From: ZC4RG35 sp964571765
GTDB lineage: Bacteria; Actinomycetota; Acidimicrobiia; Spongiisociales; ZC4RG35
Length of the DNA: 64,000 bases
Assembly (NCBI GenBank): GCA_964571765.1
Contig: CAZNDH010000005.1
Location: 1 to 64,000, forward strand
Direction of reading: 5' to 3'
Position numbers and translations under genes: made by a program. Numbering within the stretch: the first letter of the stretch is position 1; every line of letters starts with the position of its first letter. The notes beneath the pieces were generated by a model that made no database searches, was not told the origin of the DNA, and saw only the letters and a program-made list of their open reading frames with translations. This document shows positions 6,242-15,588 of this stretch, piece after piece.

Positions 6242-7302
6242 ATCGCCACCCCGTGGCGTACCACGAGCGCGGGGTGGGCCAGCACTCCTACCCCTTCGAG
6301 AGGATTGGCCGGGAAGAGCGCTGCGTCGGCGGGAGCGCCTATCTCGAATCCTGACGGCCTCCCTGTCGCCCGCATCCCGGACAGCGACACCGCATCGACT
6401 ACCTGTCGCGGGGAGAGCCCGAAACCGCCCAGGGCCACCGCTTCGGCGGCCACCTCGGCGGGCGTTCCAACCAGGTCGGTCCCGGTGAGCACATGGACCC
6501 CGGCATCGACCGCCTCGGCGAGGAGGCGACGGACGTTGCGCAGTCCCTCTTTCAACAACCGCCCTCCCGAGGAGTCCGCGCCCAATTGGGTGATGGTCTC
6601 CTCGACCCGAAGTACGGTGGGAACCCACATGCCGGCTCTGGCCCCCAGAGCGGCCAGGTCGGCGGGGGTGAGGAACAAGCCGTGCTCGATCGAATCGACA
6701 CCGGCGGCGACTGCAAGCGAAGGCACCTCTCGCGCCATGGTGTGGATCGCCACCCTCGCTCCGTGGGTGTCGGCGGTCTCCACCGCTATCCGAAGCTGAT
6801 GCTCGGTGAAGTTCGACTGAGGGCCGATACCCCGCCGTGGCCAGTCACCGACCAGCTTGACCCAACCCCTCCCGTCCCGGGCTTCTTCGGTGACCGCCGC
6901 GGTCAACTCCTCGGCGGTCACCTCACGGGCGAACCCCGGGTAATAGCCACCAGTCGAGGCGATCAGCACCCGGGCTGCCTCGATATCGGGGCGCTCACCG
7001 GGTGGCATCTCCTCCATCAGTCTGATAGCGACGTCGTCGGTCCATCCCTTGTCGAGGAGAAGCATGACCCCGGCCTCCAAGGCCTCCCTGGCGCGGTGCC
7101 TGGCCCCTTCCAGCGAGCCAGGGGAGTAGTCGAGGCGGGCCGCGGCGATATGGGAGTGGGCGTCGACCAGGCCGGGAAGGGCCCACATGCCTTCCCCGAC
7201 CACGTCGTCGGCCTCGCCTACCGGCTCGGCCCACTCACCGCGGTCGACGTCCCTCACCACCGGCTCGCCACCGGGAAGTTGCAAGACCACTCGCAGGGTC
7301 AC
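6238..7302 (-). CDS. Amidohydrolase-superfamily protein (imidazolonepropionase/prolidase-like)
   Basis: A 354-residue metal-dependent hydrolase. Visible ligands are DAHSH after the PGLVD strand (about residue 45), IHTMA (about 177), SIEHG (about 199) and GTD near residue 275. The C-terminal small beta domain with GAPADAALF is typical of imidazolonepropionase-like amidohydrolases, including Xaa-Pro dipeptidases. Substrate is unknown. The start is GTG 7302, six bases after TACCGT. The stop overlaps maf, so the two genes are probably co-transcribed. It diverges from the S41 protease pair. Confidence 0.85.
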   Translation of the reverse strand: MTLRVVLQLPGGEPVVRDVDRGEWAEPVGEADDVVGEGMWALPGLVDAHSHIAAARLDYSPGSLEGARHRAREALEAGVMLLLDKGWTDDVAIRLMEEMPPGERPDIEAARVLIASTGGYYPGFAREVTAEELTAAVTEEARDGRGWVKLVGDWPRRGIGPQSNFTEHQLRIAVETADTHGARVAIHTMAREVPSLAVAAGVDSIEHGLFLTPADLAALGARAGMWVPTVLRVEETITQLGADSSGGRLLKEGLRNVRRLLAEAVDAGVHVLTGTDLVGTPAEVAAEAVALGGFGLSPRQVVDAVSLSGMRATGRPSGFEIGAPADAALFPANPLEGVGVLAHPALVVRHGVAI

Positions 7303-7343
7303 CGGGGAACGGTAACCGCGGGCTGGTCCGCATAATGGGTGTC

Positions 7344-8729
7344 GTGCGTCGCCTCACAGTCCTCGTCTGCTTCGCCCTGGTCTCCTGCGGTGGGACATCG
7401 GCAACCTCCACCACCACCCCGGACCACCCCCGGACCACGATCACCCTCCCCCAACCCCCGACGTCGGCGGCGACGTTGCCTGTCGAGGTTCAGGGCTGTT
7501 CCTCGCCGCCGATCACCTTCTCTGCGTTGTGCCAGGTGTATGAGCTCCTCCAGACCTGGCACGTCGATCAGCCACTCGACCCGGAGTGGCTGGCGGGCCT
7601 GGCCATCACCGCCCTCGACGACGACCTGGGAAACCTCGGGAAGTCGCCGCTGCCCCGGACATTGTTCTGCGCCGTCCCCCACCCGGCCTACAGGGAGTTC
7701 TGCGACCGGCTAGCCGATGTGGTCGCCGCGACCGGGATCGAAGTCGGCGAGCTCATGGACCATGTGGTGGCGACGATGGTCGAGGACGGTCTGGGCCCGT
7801 TCACCTATTACCTGGCCCCCGACCAGCTCACTGCCTTCCGTGGCAACGGGGTGGTCGGCGGGGTCGGGGTGCTCCTCGATGCAACCGACGCCGCCGGGTC
7901 GCGGTGCGCCCGGCTCTCACCGGCCTGCCCCCTCAAGGTGGTCTTCGTCCTCGAGGACAACCCCGGGGCGGACGCCGGGCTGCTCGCCGGTGACGTCATC
8001 GTCGAGGTAGACGGGACCTCCGTCGACGGACAGGGGTTCGCCGCCACGGCCGGCCACATTGCCGGTGATGAGCAGGGCCAGGTCAGTCTCACCGTGGAGA
8101 GGGACGGCCGGCGCCTCACCATCGACGTTGACCGCGGCGAAGTGGTGGTGCCCACCGTGGAGGTCGACATCCCCTTGCCTGGCGTTGCGTACCTGCGGAT
8201 ACCGGACTTCGAGGAGGACATGCCGGTCCTGGTCCGGCTGGGGCTCGAGTCGCTGGCGGCTTCGGGGGCGGGGACCGTGGTCGTCGACCTCAGGGACAAC
8301 CCCGGCGGGTACCTCGCCTCGGTGGTTGAAGTTGCCTCGGAGTTCATAGCCTCGGGAACGGTTCTGGTCGCCAACTACGCCGACGACAGCGAGATCTACG
8401 AGGTGACCGGGGACGGCCTGGCCCACGATGGCCGGCTGATCGTGTTGGTCAACCAGGGCACCGCGTCGGCTGCCGAGATACTCGCCGGCGCTCTCCGGGC
8501 CCGGCGGGGTGCGGCGATAGTGGGGACCTCGACCTTCGGCAAGGACGCCATCCAGATACCCTTCGACCTTCGCAACGGTGGGGAGCTGGACATCGCCGTG
8601 GCCAGATGGGCTACGCCTGACGGTCTCACCGTCGGCGACGGGGGGCTGATACCCGACCGTGAGCTCGAGTTGCCGGTGAGCATGGGCATCGTCGAGCTGG
8701 TCGAGGCCGCCCTGGAGACACTGCGATGA
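7344..8729 (+). CDS. S41-family (CtpA-like) lipoprotein protease, first of a tandem pair
   Basis: A carboxy-terminal processing protease, predicted to be membrane-anchored outside the cell. The lipobox is LVSC within the first 16 residues, followed by a Thr/Pro linker. A PDZ domain (about residues 190-265, GDVIVEVDGTSVDG) precedes the catalytic core. That core has DLRDNPGG, the serine in QGTASAAE and the lysine in TFGKD. GTG 7344 is preferred because CATAAT (7331-7336) lies seven bases before it; an ATG at 7335 would overlap that -10. The stop overlaps the start of a paralogue (ATGA). Six cysteines are placed as in the paralogue, suggesting extracellular disulfides. Confidence 0.88.
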   Translation: MRRLTVLVCFALVSCGGTSATSTTTPDHPRTTITLPQPPTSAATLPVEVQGCSSPPITFSALCQVYELLQTWHVDQPLDPEWLAGLAITALDDDLGNLGKSPLPRTLFCAVPHPAYREFCDRLADVVAATGIEVGELMDHVVATMVEDGLGPFTYYLAPDQLTAFRGNGVVGGVGVLLDATDAAGSRCARLSPACPLKVVFVLEDNPGADAGLLAGDVIVEVDGTSVDGQGFAATAGHIAGDEQGQVSLTVERDGRRLTIDVDRGEVVVPTVEVDIPLPGVAYLRIPDFEEDMPVLVRLGLESLAASGAGTVVVDLRDNPGGYLASVVEVASEFIASGTVLVANYADDSEIYEVTGDGLAHDGRLIVLVNQGTASAAEILAGALRARRGAAIVGTSTFGKDAIQIPFDLRNGGELDIAVARWATPDGLTVGDGGLIPDRELELPVSMGIVELVEAALETLR

Positions 8730-10111
8730 GTCGAAGTCGGATCCTGACTGCTCTGCTCGGCCTGATGGTCCTCGCCGGTTGCCAGGGTGGGACAGCCGGT
8801 CCCACCTCGACCGCCTCGGTGCCGCCCACCACCGGGTCGACCACCGTGAGCGGGCCCAGCGGCGAGGAACGACCGTTGGAGACCGTCGGCTGTGACGCCC
8901 CCGCCTCGGAGGTGGTCATCGTCTGTGAGGCTTTCGACCTGATCCGTCGCCACTACGTCGACCCCGTCGACCCGGGGGCGATGGCCGCCGCCGCCGCCGA
9001 AGGCCTCGCCTCGATCGAACCGGGGAGCTCGTCCGATTCGCTGACCTGCGCCCTTCCCAGTGAGGAGTTCCAGGCAACCTGCGAGCTGGCCGGCTCGGCC
9101 GGGCTGGACACCGCCACCACGGCCGAGGTGATGGTGGCTTCTATCGTCGGACATGCCCTGGACCCCAACTCCGCCTACTTCACCGCGGCTGCACTGGAGC
9201 GCCTCGAGGAGGAGGACCACGGCGAGATCGAGGGGATCGGGGCGCTGGTCTCCGCGGAGGACGAGAGCATCGAAGGCGACAACAAACAGTGCTCGGTGAT
9301 CTCCGAGTCCTGCCGCCTCCTCATCGTCTCCACCATCGAGGGAGCTCCGGCGCGAGCCGCCGGACTGGAGCGCGACGACGTCATCGTCGGTGTCGACGGG
9401 GAGTCGATAATCGGTTGGAACCTCGACGAGGTCACCTCCCGGGTACGCGGACCGGCGGGGACCCCGGTGACCCTCACCATCGACAGGGCCGGAGACACCT
9501 TGGAGGTGACCATCGTGCGAGCCGCGGTGCGGATCCCGGTGCTGGAGCACGAGGTGGTCGACGGTGTCGGATACGTCAAGCTGTACACCTTCTCCGACCA
9601 AGCCGATGAGGCCTTCGAGGCTGCAGTGATCGATCTCCTCGCCCGGGGGGTGGACCGCCTGGTGATCGACCTTCGGGACAATCCCGGTGGGCTCCTCGAC
9701 ACCGCGATCGGGGTCACCTCGGTGTTTCTGCCCGACGGCCTGGTGGTGGTCACCGCCGGGCCCGACCGCCAGCTCACCTACGAGGTCACTGGACGGCCCA
9801 TCGTCCCCGAGGGAATCGAAGTGGAGGTGGTGGTCAACAAGGGAAGTGCCTCGGCCTCGGAGGTGGTCTCGGCGGTGCTCCAGGAGCGGGGCCGGGTCAC
9901 CCTCCTCGGCGAGAGCACCTTCGGGAAGAACACCGTCCAGCAGCGTTACGGGCTATCCAACGGGGGGGCCCTCAAGCTGACCATCGCCCGCTGGCTGACC
10001 CCTGAAGGGCTCGACTTCGGCGGAGTTGGGGTCACCCCAGACATCGAGCTGGCTATTCCCGAGGACGCCGGGCCGGCCGACGTGGTGGCCGCGGTGACCG
10101 CGGCAACCTGA
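8726..10111 (+). CDS. S41-family (CtpA-like) lipoprotein protease, second of a tandem pair
   Basis: A 461-residue paralogue of the preceding gene with the same layout. It has a lipobox VLAGC (Cys19), Thr/Ser linker, helical N-domain, PDZ domain (about 200-275) and protease core. The core has DLRDNPGG, catalytic Ser in KGSASASE and Lys in STFGKN. LTPEGLDFGGVGVTPD near the end is the usual C-terminal S41 signature. The three cysteine pairs match the first copy. Translation is coupled by a four-base overlap. It probably trims or degrades exported proteins; the partner substrate is unknown. Confidence 0.9.
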   Translation: MSRSRILTALLGLMVLAGCQGGTAGPTSTASVPPTTGSTTVSGPSGEERPLETVGCDAPASEVVIVCEAFDLIRRHYVDPVDPGAMAAAAAEGLASIEPGSSSDSLTCALPSEEFQATCELAGSAGLDTATTAEVMVASIVGHALDPNSAYFTAAALERLEEEDHGEIEGIGALVSAEDESIEGDNKQCSVISESCRLLIVSTIEGAPARAAGLERDDVIVGVDGESIIGWNLDEVTSRVRGPAGTPVTLTIDRAGDTLEVTIVRAAVRIPVLEHEVVDGVGYVKLYTFSDQADEAFEAAVIDLLARGVDRLVIDLRDNPGGLLDTAIGVTSVFLPDGLVVVTAGPDRQLTYEVTGRPIVPEGIEVEVVVNKGSASASEVVSAVLQERGRVTLLGESTFGKNTVQQRYGLSNGGALKLTIARWLTPEGLDFGGVGVTPDIELAIPEDAGPADVVAAVTAAT

Positions 10112-10158
10112 CCCAGGCCCGGCGGCCCTTACACTCCCCGCCTGTCCAGTCGGAGACG

Positions 10159-11439
10159 GTGGTGAAGGTTGGCATCGGAATACTCGGAGGCGGGGTGGTC
10201 GGTGGGGCGGTGGCCCAGCGCCTGCTCACCGAGAGTAGGGCCATCGCCGACAAGTCGGGCCTCGACCTCGAGTTGCGACACCTGGCGGTGAGGGACCTGA
10301 GCAAGGAGCGCCCCTACACGGTGCCTCGGGGGGTCCTCACCGACCAGCCAGCACTGGTGGTCGACGACCCCGACGTCGACCTGGTGGTCGAACTGATGGG
10401 CGGGCTCGATCCGGCCGGTGGCCTGGTGATGCGAGCCCTCGAGGCAGGGAAGCCGGTGGTCACTGCCAACAAGGAGCTGGTCGCCACCCGAGGTGACCAA
10501 CTGATCGAGCAGGCGGATTCCAAAGGTGTCTCGCTGTTCTTCGAGGCGGCAGTGGGAGGAGCGATCCCGATCATCCGGCCCCTTTCGGAGTCGCTGGCCG
10601 GGGAGCGGCTCACCGAGGTGGTGGGGATCGTCAACGGCACCACCAACTTCATCCTCACCAGGATGTGCCAGGAGGGCGCCGACTACCGCGATGCCCTCGT
10701 CGAGGCTCAGGAGCTCGGTTACGCCGAGGCCGACCCCACTGCCGATGTCTCCGGGGCGGATGCCGCAGCCAAGACGGCGATCCTCGCCTCGCTCGCCTTT
10801 GGCACCTGGGTAGGCAAGGACACCGTTCACACCGAGGGGATCGACGGCCTCGATCGCGCCGATGTGGCATTCGCCGTCGATCTTGGTTACCTGCCCAAGC
10901 TGCTCGCCATCGCCAGCGACACGGGATCGGGGATCGTGGTCCGGGTTCACCCAACCCTGGTTCCCCTCGCTCACCCTCTCGCCGCGATCAACGGCTCACA
11001 AAACGCGATCTACCTGCGAGGGCCGGGCGTCGGCCAGCTCCTCTTCGCTGGGCCGGGTGCGGGGGGCGGGCCCACCGCCACCGCGGTCTTGGGCGACATC
11101 CTCGAAGCCTCCCGCGAGTTGCTCACCGGAGTCCCCGCTCCACCCCGGATCCGGTTTGGGGAGACCCGGATCCGACCTTTCTCCGAGCTGGAATCGGGCT
11201 GGTACATCCGTCTCGAGGTGGCCGATCGGCCCGGGGTGTTGGCCAGCATCGCCGGCACCTTCGGCGACCTGGGGGTCTCCATCGAGTCGATGGTGCAACT
11301 CGGCCGGGGCGAGACCGCCACCCTGATCTTCGTCACCCACCCGGCGTCGGAGGCCTCCCACCGGGCCGCCCTCGACGCTCTCTCCGACCTGGACGTGGTC
11401 CGTCAGGTTGCCGCGGCGATCCGGGTCCTCGGCGCCTGA
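10159..11439 (+). CDS. hom: Homoserine dehydrogenase with ACT domain
   Basis: Reduces aspartate semialdehyde to homoserine on the way to threonine, isoleucine and methionine. The N-terminal Rossmann motif is GILGGGVVGGAVA. VTANKELVA and FEAAVGGAIPIIRPL form the active-site region, with NGTTNFILTRM and the substrate-binding EAQELGYAEADPT signature. A C-terminal ACT domain (about residues 350-425, RLEVADRPGVLASIAGTFG) indicates feedback control, usually by threonine. The start is GTG 10159 or the adjacent GTG 10162, with GGAG just upstream. No thrB, thrC or ask genes follow. Confidence 0.95.
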   Translation: MVKVGIGILGGGVVGGAVAQRLLTESRAIADKSGLDLELRHLAVRDLSKERPYTVPRGVLTDQPALVVDDPDVDLVVELMGGLDPAGGLVMRALEAGKPVVTANKELVATRGDQLIEQADSKGVSLFFEAAVGGAIPIIRPLSESLAGERLTEVVGIVNGTTNFILTRMCQEGADYRDALVEAQELGYAEADPTADVSGADAAAKTAILASLAFGTWVGKDTVHTEGIDGLDRADVAFAVDLGYLPKLLAIASDTGSGIVVRVHPTLVPLAHPLAAINGSQNAIYLRGPGVGQLLFAGPGAGGGPTATAVLGDILEASRELLTGVPAPPRIRFGETRIRPFSELESGWYIRLEVADRPGVLASIAGTFGDLGVSIESMVQLGRGETATLIFVTHPASEASHRAALDALSDLDVVRQVAAAIRVLGA

Positions 11440-11441
11440 CC

Positions 11442-12080
11442 CTAACCCAGGCCAGGGTAGGCCAGGCCGGTGTTGGCGTGGCAGTCATATCCGTGGGGGT
11501 TCTTCCCCAGGTACTGCTGGTGGTAGTCCTCGGCGTAGAAGTAGTCGCCGAGAGGCCCGATCTCGGTGGTGATCTCGCCGAAACCCTCGGCGCCGACCAC
11601 GGTCTGGTAGATGTCCCGGGACCTCTTCGCCTGGTCGAGCTGGTCGTCGGTCGTGGTGTAGATCGCCGACCGGTACTGGGTGCCGACGTCGTTGCCCTGC
11701 CGGTAACCCTGGGTGGGGTCGTGGGTCTCCCAGAACACCCGAAGCAACTCGTCGTAGGACACCTGGTCGGGGTGGTAGACCACCATCACCACCTCGGCGT
11801 GGCCGGTCCGCCCGGTGCACACCTCCTCGTAGCTGGGGTTTGGGGTGGAACCCCCGGCATAGCCCACCGAGGTGGTGTACACCCCGGGGAGGGACCAGAA
11901 ACGTCTCTCGGCCCCCCAGAAGCAGCCCATACCGAAAACGGCCACCTCACTTCCCTCGGGGAAGGGACCGGTGAGCGGTCGACTGTTGACGAAGTGCGCC
12001 CGAGGCACCTCCACCGGCCGATCGCGACCGGGGAGCGCCTTCGAGGGCGCCGGTATCTCCGACTTGGCTGTTCCGAACAT
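11442..12080 (-). CDS. msrA: Peptide methionine sulfoxide reductase MsrA
   Basis: Reduces methionine-S-sulfoxide in proteins. The catalytic motif GMGCFWGAE is at about residue 50. The HAEVVMVVYHPD, RQGNDVGTQYRS and DYHQQYLGKNPHGYDCH motifs follow, with a C-terminal Cys as candidate resolving residue. Length (212 aa) includes a roughly 40-residue N-terminal extension typical of the longer MsrA subgroup. ATG 12080 has GGAGG at a good distance upstream. A separate MsrB is encoded at 36.7 kb, so both stereoisomers can be repaired. Confidence 0.95.
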   Translation of the reverse strand: MFGTAKSEIPAPSKALPGRDRPVEVPRAHFVNSRPLTGPFPEGSEVAVFGMGCFWGAERRFWSLPGVYTTSVGYAGGSTPNPSYEEVCTGRTGHAEVVMVVYHPDQVSYDELLRVFWETHDPTQGYRQGNDVGTQYRSAIYTTTDDQLDQAKRSRDIYQTVVGAEGFGEITTEIGPLGDYFYAEDYHQQYLGKNPHGYDCHANTGLAYPGLG

Positions 12081-12107
12081 GTGGGCCTCCTGTCTGTCTA
12101 CCCCATG

Positions 12108-12491
12108 TCAACCATCGAGGACCGCCTCGAGTTCCATCTCCACCAGCCAACGAGGGTCGAGCAGCGCGGCCACGACCACCATGGTCGCCGCCGGCCGGAT
12201 ATCCGAGAACACCTCACCATGGGCCTCGCCCACCGCGTCACCGTCGGAGGCCCTGGTGATGTACATCCTGGTGCGAACCACGTGCTGGGGACGGCCTCCG
12301 GCCTCGGCGAGGGCGCTGAGCATTATCTCCAGACAGCGGCGAGCCTGGATTCCGGGATCAGGGTCCACGGTGCCGTTCGGCCAGATCGGTGCGGTGCCCG
12401 CCACCGTCACCCTCTGCCCAACCCGCACTGCCCGGGAGAAGCCGTATCGGCCCTCATACGGGGATCCTGAGGAGACGTTGGCCCGGGTCAC
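12108..12491 (-). CDS. RidA-family (YjgF/Rid) protein
   Basis: A 127-residue Rid-family protein. Canonical RidA deaminates reactive enamine/imine intermediates from PLP enzymes. The N-terminus NVSSGSPYE and GFSRAVRVGQRVTVAGTAP match an actinobacterial Rid subgroup. RTRMYITR contains the Arg of the YjgF signature. I place the start at GTG 12491: TACGCT (12498-12503) lies six bases upstream, and the family begins at this point. Longer in-frame extensions up to 12635 run into the next promoter. A catalytic role for this subgroup is inferred, not shown. Confidence 0.85.
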   Translation of the reverse strand: MTRANVSSGSPYEGRYGFSRAVRVGQRVTVAGTAPIWPNGTVDPDPGIQARRCLEIMLSALAEAGGRPQHVVRTRMYITRASDGDAVGEAHGEVFSDIRPAATMVVVAALLDPRWLVEMELEAVLDG

Positions 12492-12497
12492 GGACCG

Positions 12498-12544
12498 AGC
12501 GTATCCCATCCGAGGTGTCACAGGCGCAGGTCGCTGGTTAGCCT
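12498..12544. promoter_or_regulatory. Divergent leaderless promoters for ridA and the lytic transglycosylase
   Basis: Leftward -10 TACGCT (read from 12503 to 12498) sits six bases from the RidA GTG. Rightward -10 TAGCCT (12539-12544) sits nine bases from ATG 12554. No Shine-Dalgarno sequence precedes either start. The -35 elements are weak. Confidence 0.45.
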
Positions 12545-12553
12545 TGGCTGTCG

Positions 12554-13714
12554 ATGCGTCTCCGCATGCCCCCTGTTCTCCTCGCTCTAGTCGTTGCGGT
12601 CGTCGCCGGGACCACCGGCCAGCCCGCGATCGCACTTGATCTGCAAAAGGCCGAGGACCAGCTCGAGGATGCCGGCCGCCAGGTGGAGGTGGCCGATGGC
12701 CTGGTTGACGATGCGGTGGCCAACCGCGCCGAGATCGAGGCCCAGCTCGCGGATAGCATCGCCCGGGCCAACGACCTGGCGGCGGCCCTCTCCGAGGTGG
12801 GGGCCAGCCTCGACAGGCTCGCCCATCGGGTAGGGACCGCCGACGTCGAGCTAGCGGCCATCCAGACGCAGATCGAGCACCAAGCGGTCGACGCCTACAT
12901 GACGGTCCTATCTTCGCCTTCGCTCTCCCTGGTGGGAACCAGTTCGGTAGAACACGCCATGGTGGTGTCCTCGGTGGTCGAGGACGTGGTGGGCAGTGGC
13001 CGGGCCAAGGCCGACGAGCTGTTCATCAAGCGACGGAGCCTCGAGGAGCTCCAGCAGGTCTACCTGGCCCAGCAGGATGACTACGCCGTCCTCCAAGAGC
13101 AGGTCCACTCCGAGGTGGAGCGGCTGGCCCTTCTATACCAACAAGCCGATGCCCACGTCGCCGCAAGCGTCCGCCGCGCTGGTGCCGCCGACAGTGAGTA
13201 CCGGGCCGCCCTCACTGCGGTCGAGCTGGCCAGGGCCAGAGCCGATGAGGATCAGCGTCAGCAGGCCCGAAGCCCGACCACGACCACCACCTCACCGGGG
13301 GCAAACTCACCTGGTGCCACCCCACCGGCTGCCACCACTCCGACCACCACAGCTACCACCAATCCGCCAACGCCGGGAGGGGGCGGTCCCTGGAACCACC
13401 CGCCGGCGGTGGAGAGGTGGCGGTCCCTCGTCGTCGAGTTCTTCCCCTCAGACCGTGTCGAGGAGGCATTGGCCATCATCAACTGCGAGAGCAACGGCGA
13501 CCCCAACGCCTACAACCCCTATTCGGGCGCCGGTGGGCTTTTCCAGTTTCTCCCCTCCACCTGGGCGTCGACCGCACCCAAGGCGGGCTACCCCGACGCC
13601 AGCGTCTTCGAACCTGAGGCCAACATCGCCTCGGCGGCTTGGCTGGCCAAGCGGTTTGAGGAGTTGGGCCAGTACTACTGGCAGGCGTGGAGCTGCCGTC
13701 GGGTGCTCAGCTAG
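12554..13714 (+). CDS. Secreted coiled-coil lytic transglycosylase-like protein
   Basis: A 386-residue exported protein. A signal peptide (about 1-28, ending QPAIA) is followed by a long coiled coil (about 30-235) similar to the regulatory helices of NlpC/RipA-type cell-wall hydrolases. A Thr/Pro/Ala linker (about 240-278) leads to a C-terminal transglycosylase-like domain. That domain has INCESNGDPNAYNP with the probable catalytic Glu, then GGLFQFLPSTW. The expected role is peptidoglycan cleavage, with the coiled coil giving control or targeting. ATG 12554 is nine bases downstream of TAGCCT. The 3' end overlaps the convergent terC gene by eight bases. Confidence 0.85.
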   Translation: MRLRMPPVLLALVVAVVAGTTGQPAIALDLQKAEDQLEDAGRQVEVADGLVDDAVANRAEIEAQLADSIARANDLAAALSEVGASLDRLAHRVGTADVELAAIQTQIEHQAVDAYMTVLSSPSLSLVGTSSVEHAMVVSSVVEDVVGSGRAKADELFIKRRSLEELQQVYLAQQDDYAVLQEQVHSEVERLALLYQQADAHVAASVRRAGAADSEYRAALTAVELARARADEDQRQQARSPTTTTTSPGANSPGATPPAATTPTTTATTNPPTPGGGGPWNHPPAVERWRSLVVEFFPSDRVEEALAIINCESNGDPNAYNPYSGAGGLFQFLPSTWASTAPKAGYPDASVFEPEANIASAAWLAKRFEELGQYYWQAWSCRRVLS

Positions 13715-14711
13715 GAGGGCCCACCGACTCGTCCAGCGAGGTCTCACGACGATCGGCGCGCAACGAAGCGACAATGGTCAGCGTCAGCACCAGGGTGATG
13801 AAGCCCAGGCTGACCACGATGGGGAAGTGATACCACTGGGCGAGGATCATCTTGATCCCAACGAACCCCAGGATCACCCCGAGTCCGAGGTTGAGGTAGC
13901 GGAAACGACCCGCCATCCCCGCCAGGAGGAAGTAGAGCGCCCTGAGCCCGAGGATGGCGAAGGCGTTGGACGAGAAGACGATGAACGGCTCCCGGCTGAC
14001 GGCCAGGATCGCCGGTATCGAGTCGACGGCGAACACGACATCGGTCGACTCGATGAGGATGAGCACGGCGAAAAGGGGTGTGGCCAGCAGTCGCCCCGCT
14101 TGCCTGGTGAACAGCTTCTGTCCGTCATACTCGGTGGTCGAGGGGATCACCCGTCGTACCAGTCTGAGGACCGGGTTCTGCTCCGGGTGGACCTCCACCT
14201 CCCGATGGCGGGCGATCCTGACCGCGGTATAGAGCAGGAATGCCCCGAAGACGTAGAGGATCCAGTCGAACCGGTCGATCAAGGCGATGCCAGCGAAGAT
14301 GAACACCGCCCTCAGGACCAGGGCACCGAAGATCCCCCAGAAGAGGACCCTGAACTGGAACTGGGGCGGGACCGAGAAGTAACTGAGGATCACCGCCCAG
14401 ACGAAGACGTTGTCGACCGAGAGGCTCTTCTCGATGAGATAGCCGGCCAGGTACTCCCCCGCGGCCTGGCCTCCCTGCCACGACAGGATGACCAGGGTGA
14501 ATCCCAGCCCTATGGCGATCCACACCGACGACTCGATGGCAGCCTCACGCAGACTGATGACATGGGGCTTGCGATGGACGAGGAGCACGTCGACGAGGAG
14601 GAGGGCGCCGACGAAAGCGGCGAAGGCGAGCCAGACCCAGGGGGGGACGTCGAAGCTGGCAAAGGTGTGCCCGCTGCCCTCGGAGACGGCAAGAAGCGAA
14701 GGCGGGCTCAC
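13707..14711 (-). CDS. TerC-family integral membrane protein
   Basis: A 334-residue polytopic membrane protein of the TerC/Alx family, which is linked to metal (manganese, tellurium) homeostasis and membrane-protein metalation. Diagnostic motifs are KSLSVDNVFVW and ESTDVVFAVDSIPAIL, which hold the conserved acidic residues in membrane helices. SNAFAILGLRALYFLLAG follows. The start GTG 14711 overlaps the stop of the universal stress gene (GTGA), so the two are coupled. The same frame remains open antisense to its neighbour up to 15140, but that extension is not TerC-like. Confidence 0.92.
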   Translation of the reverse strand: MSPPSLLAVSEGSGHTFASFDVPPWVWLAFAAFVGALLLVDVLLVHRKPHVISLREAAIESSVWIAIGLGFTLVILSWQGGQAAGEYLAGYLIEKSLSVDNVFVWAVILSYFSVPPQFQFRVLFWGIFGALVLRAVFIFAGIALIDRFDWILYVFGAFLLYTAVRIARHREVEVHPEQNPVLRLVRRVIPSTTEYDGQKLFTRQAGRLLATPLFAVLILIESTDVVFAVDSIPAILAVSREPFIVFSSNAFAILGLRALYFLLAGMAGRFRYLNLGLGVILGFVGIKMILAQWYHFPIVVSLGFITLVLTLTIVASLRADRRETSLDESVGPPS

Positions 14712-15487
14712 GCCCCCCCCGCCGAGGCCACCATGGCGTTGCAGGCTGCTCCCCGGACCACGGCCCCTGCGGTCGAACCGAGACGGAGGCGCTTCCAACC
14801 CGTGAGGCCCTTGGTCCCCAGGACAACCAGGTCGGGCCGGGTGGTGTCCAGGTGGCGCAAGATGGCCGCCGTGGGAAAGTCCTGGGTCACGACGGCGGTC
14901 ACCGAGGCAACCTTGCCGGCCAGAATCTCGGTCGCCTCGGCGGCGCTGGTGTCGGCTTGGGCGCGGCCATCGTCGACTGCTAGAACGGTGACCGCGGTCC
15001 GGGCTGCCATCGGCCAGGAGGTGAAAGCGGTCACCGCAGCCTTGGAGTGTTCGGAGCCGTCGGCGCAGATGGTGACCTCCTCCACCGGAGAACCGTCTCC
15101 GATCACCGCAGTCGGGGCAGGTGGGTGGTGGAGAAGCCACTCGGTGGTCCCTCCCAGAGCCCGACCCCTGGTCATCCGGCTGCTCCTGCCCACCACGATC
15201 AGGTCGGCGTCCCCTCGATCTCCGAGCATTGGCCGAGGGTCACCGGCAAACCTGGCATAACCCACCCCGACGGCCCCTTCAACAGACTTGGACCTGGCCC
15301 AGGGTGGTGACCAGGCTGTGACCATTGGGGGTTCACCCCAGACGATCTCCGATTCGTCGGCCGTCATCACCTCAACCCTCCACCCGGGCCAGGGATGGGC
15401 GGTGAGCCATTCCCAGACCGTGTCGGACACGGCCGAGCCGTCGTCACCGACCACGACGAGGCAGGATCCATCGTCGGTTGGAGCCAT
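14708..15487 (-). CDS. Tandem-domain universal stress protein
   Basis: A 259-residue protein with two Usp domains (about 1-125 and 130-259). The second has the ATP-binding pattern VLGTKGLTGWKRLRLGST and ends with a typical Usp strand. The first has SSRMTRGRALGGTTEWLL, a more degenerate form. ATG 15487 has TACGAT six bases upstream, so it is probably leaderless. It is coupled to terC, which suggests a shared stress response. The signal sensed is unknown. Confidence 0.88.
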   Translation of the reverse strand: MAPTDDGSCLVVVGDDGSAVSDTVWEWLTAHPWPGWRVEVMTADESEIVWGEPPMVTAWSPPWARSKSVEGAVGVGYARFAGDPRPMLGDRGDADLIVVGRSSRMTRGRALGGTTEWLLHHPPAPTAVIGDGSPVEEVTICADGSEHSKAAVTAFTSWPMAARTAVTVLAVDDGRAQADTSAAEATEILAGKVASVTAVVTQDFPTAAILRHLDTTRPDLVVLGTKGLTGWKRLRLGSTAGAVVRGAACNAMVASAGGA

Positions 15488-15588
15488 GCCGCCATCGTAG
15501 TGGCGACCGTGTCCTCCCACTTCTGAGCTCTCAGGGCTTCACAACTGGCCGGAATCGCCTATTTTGTCAGGAGTCACAAGCAACGGGG

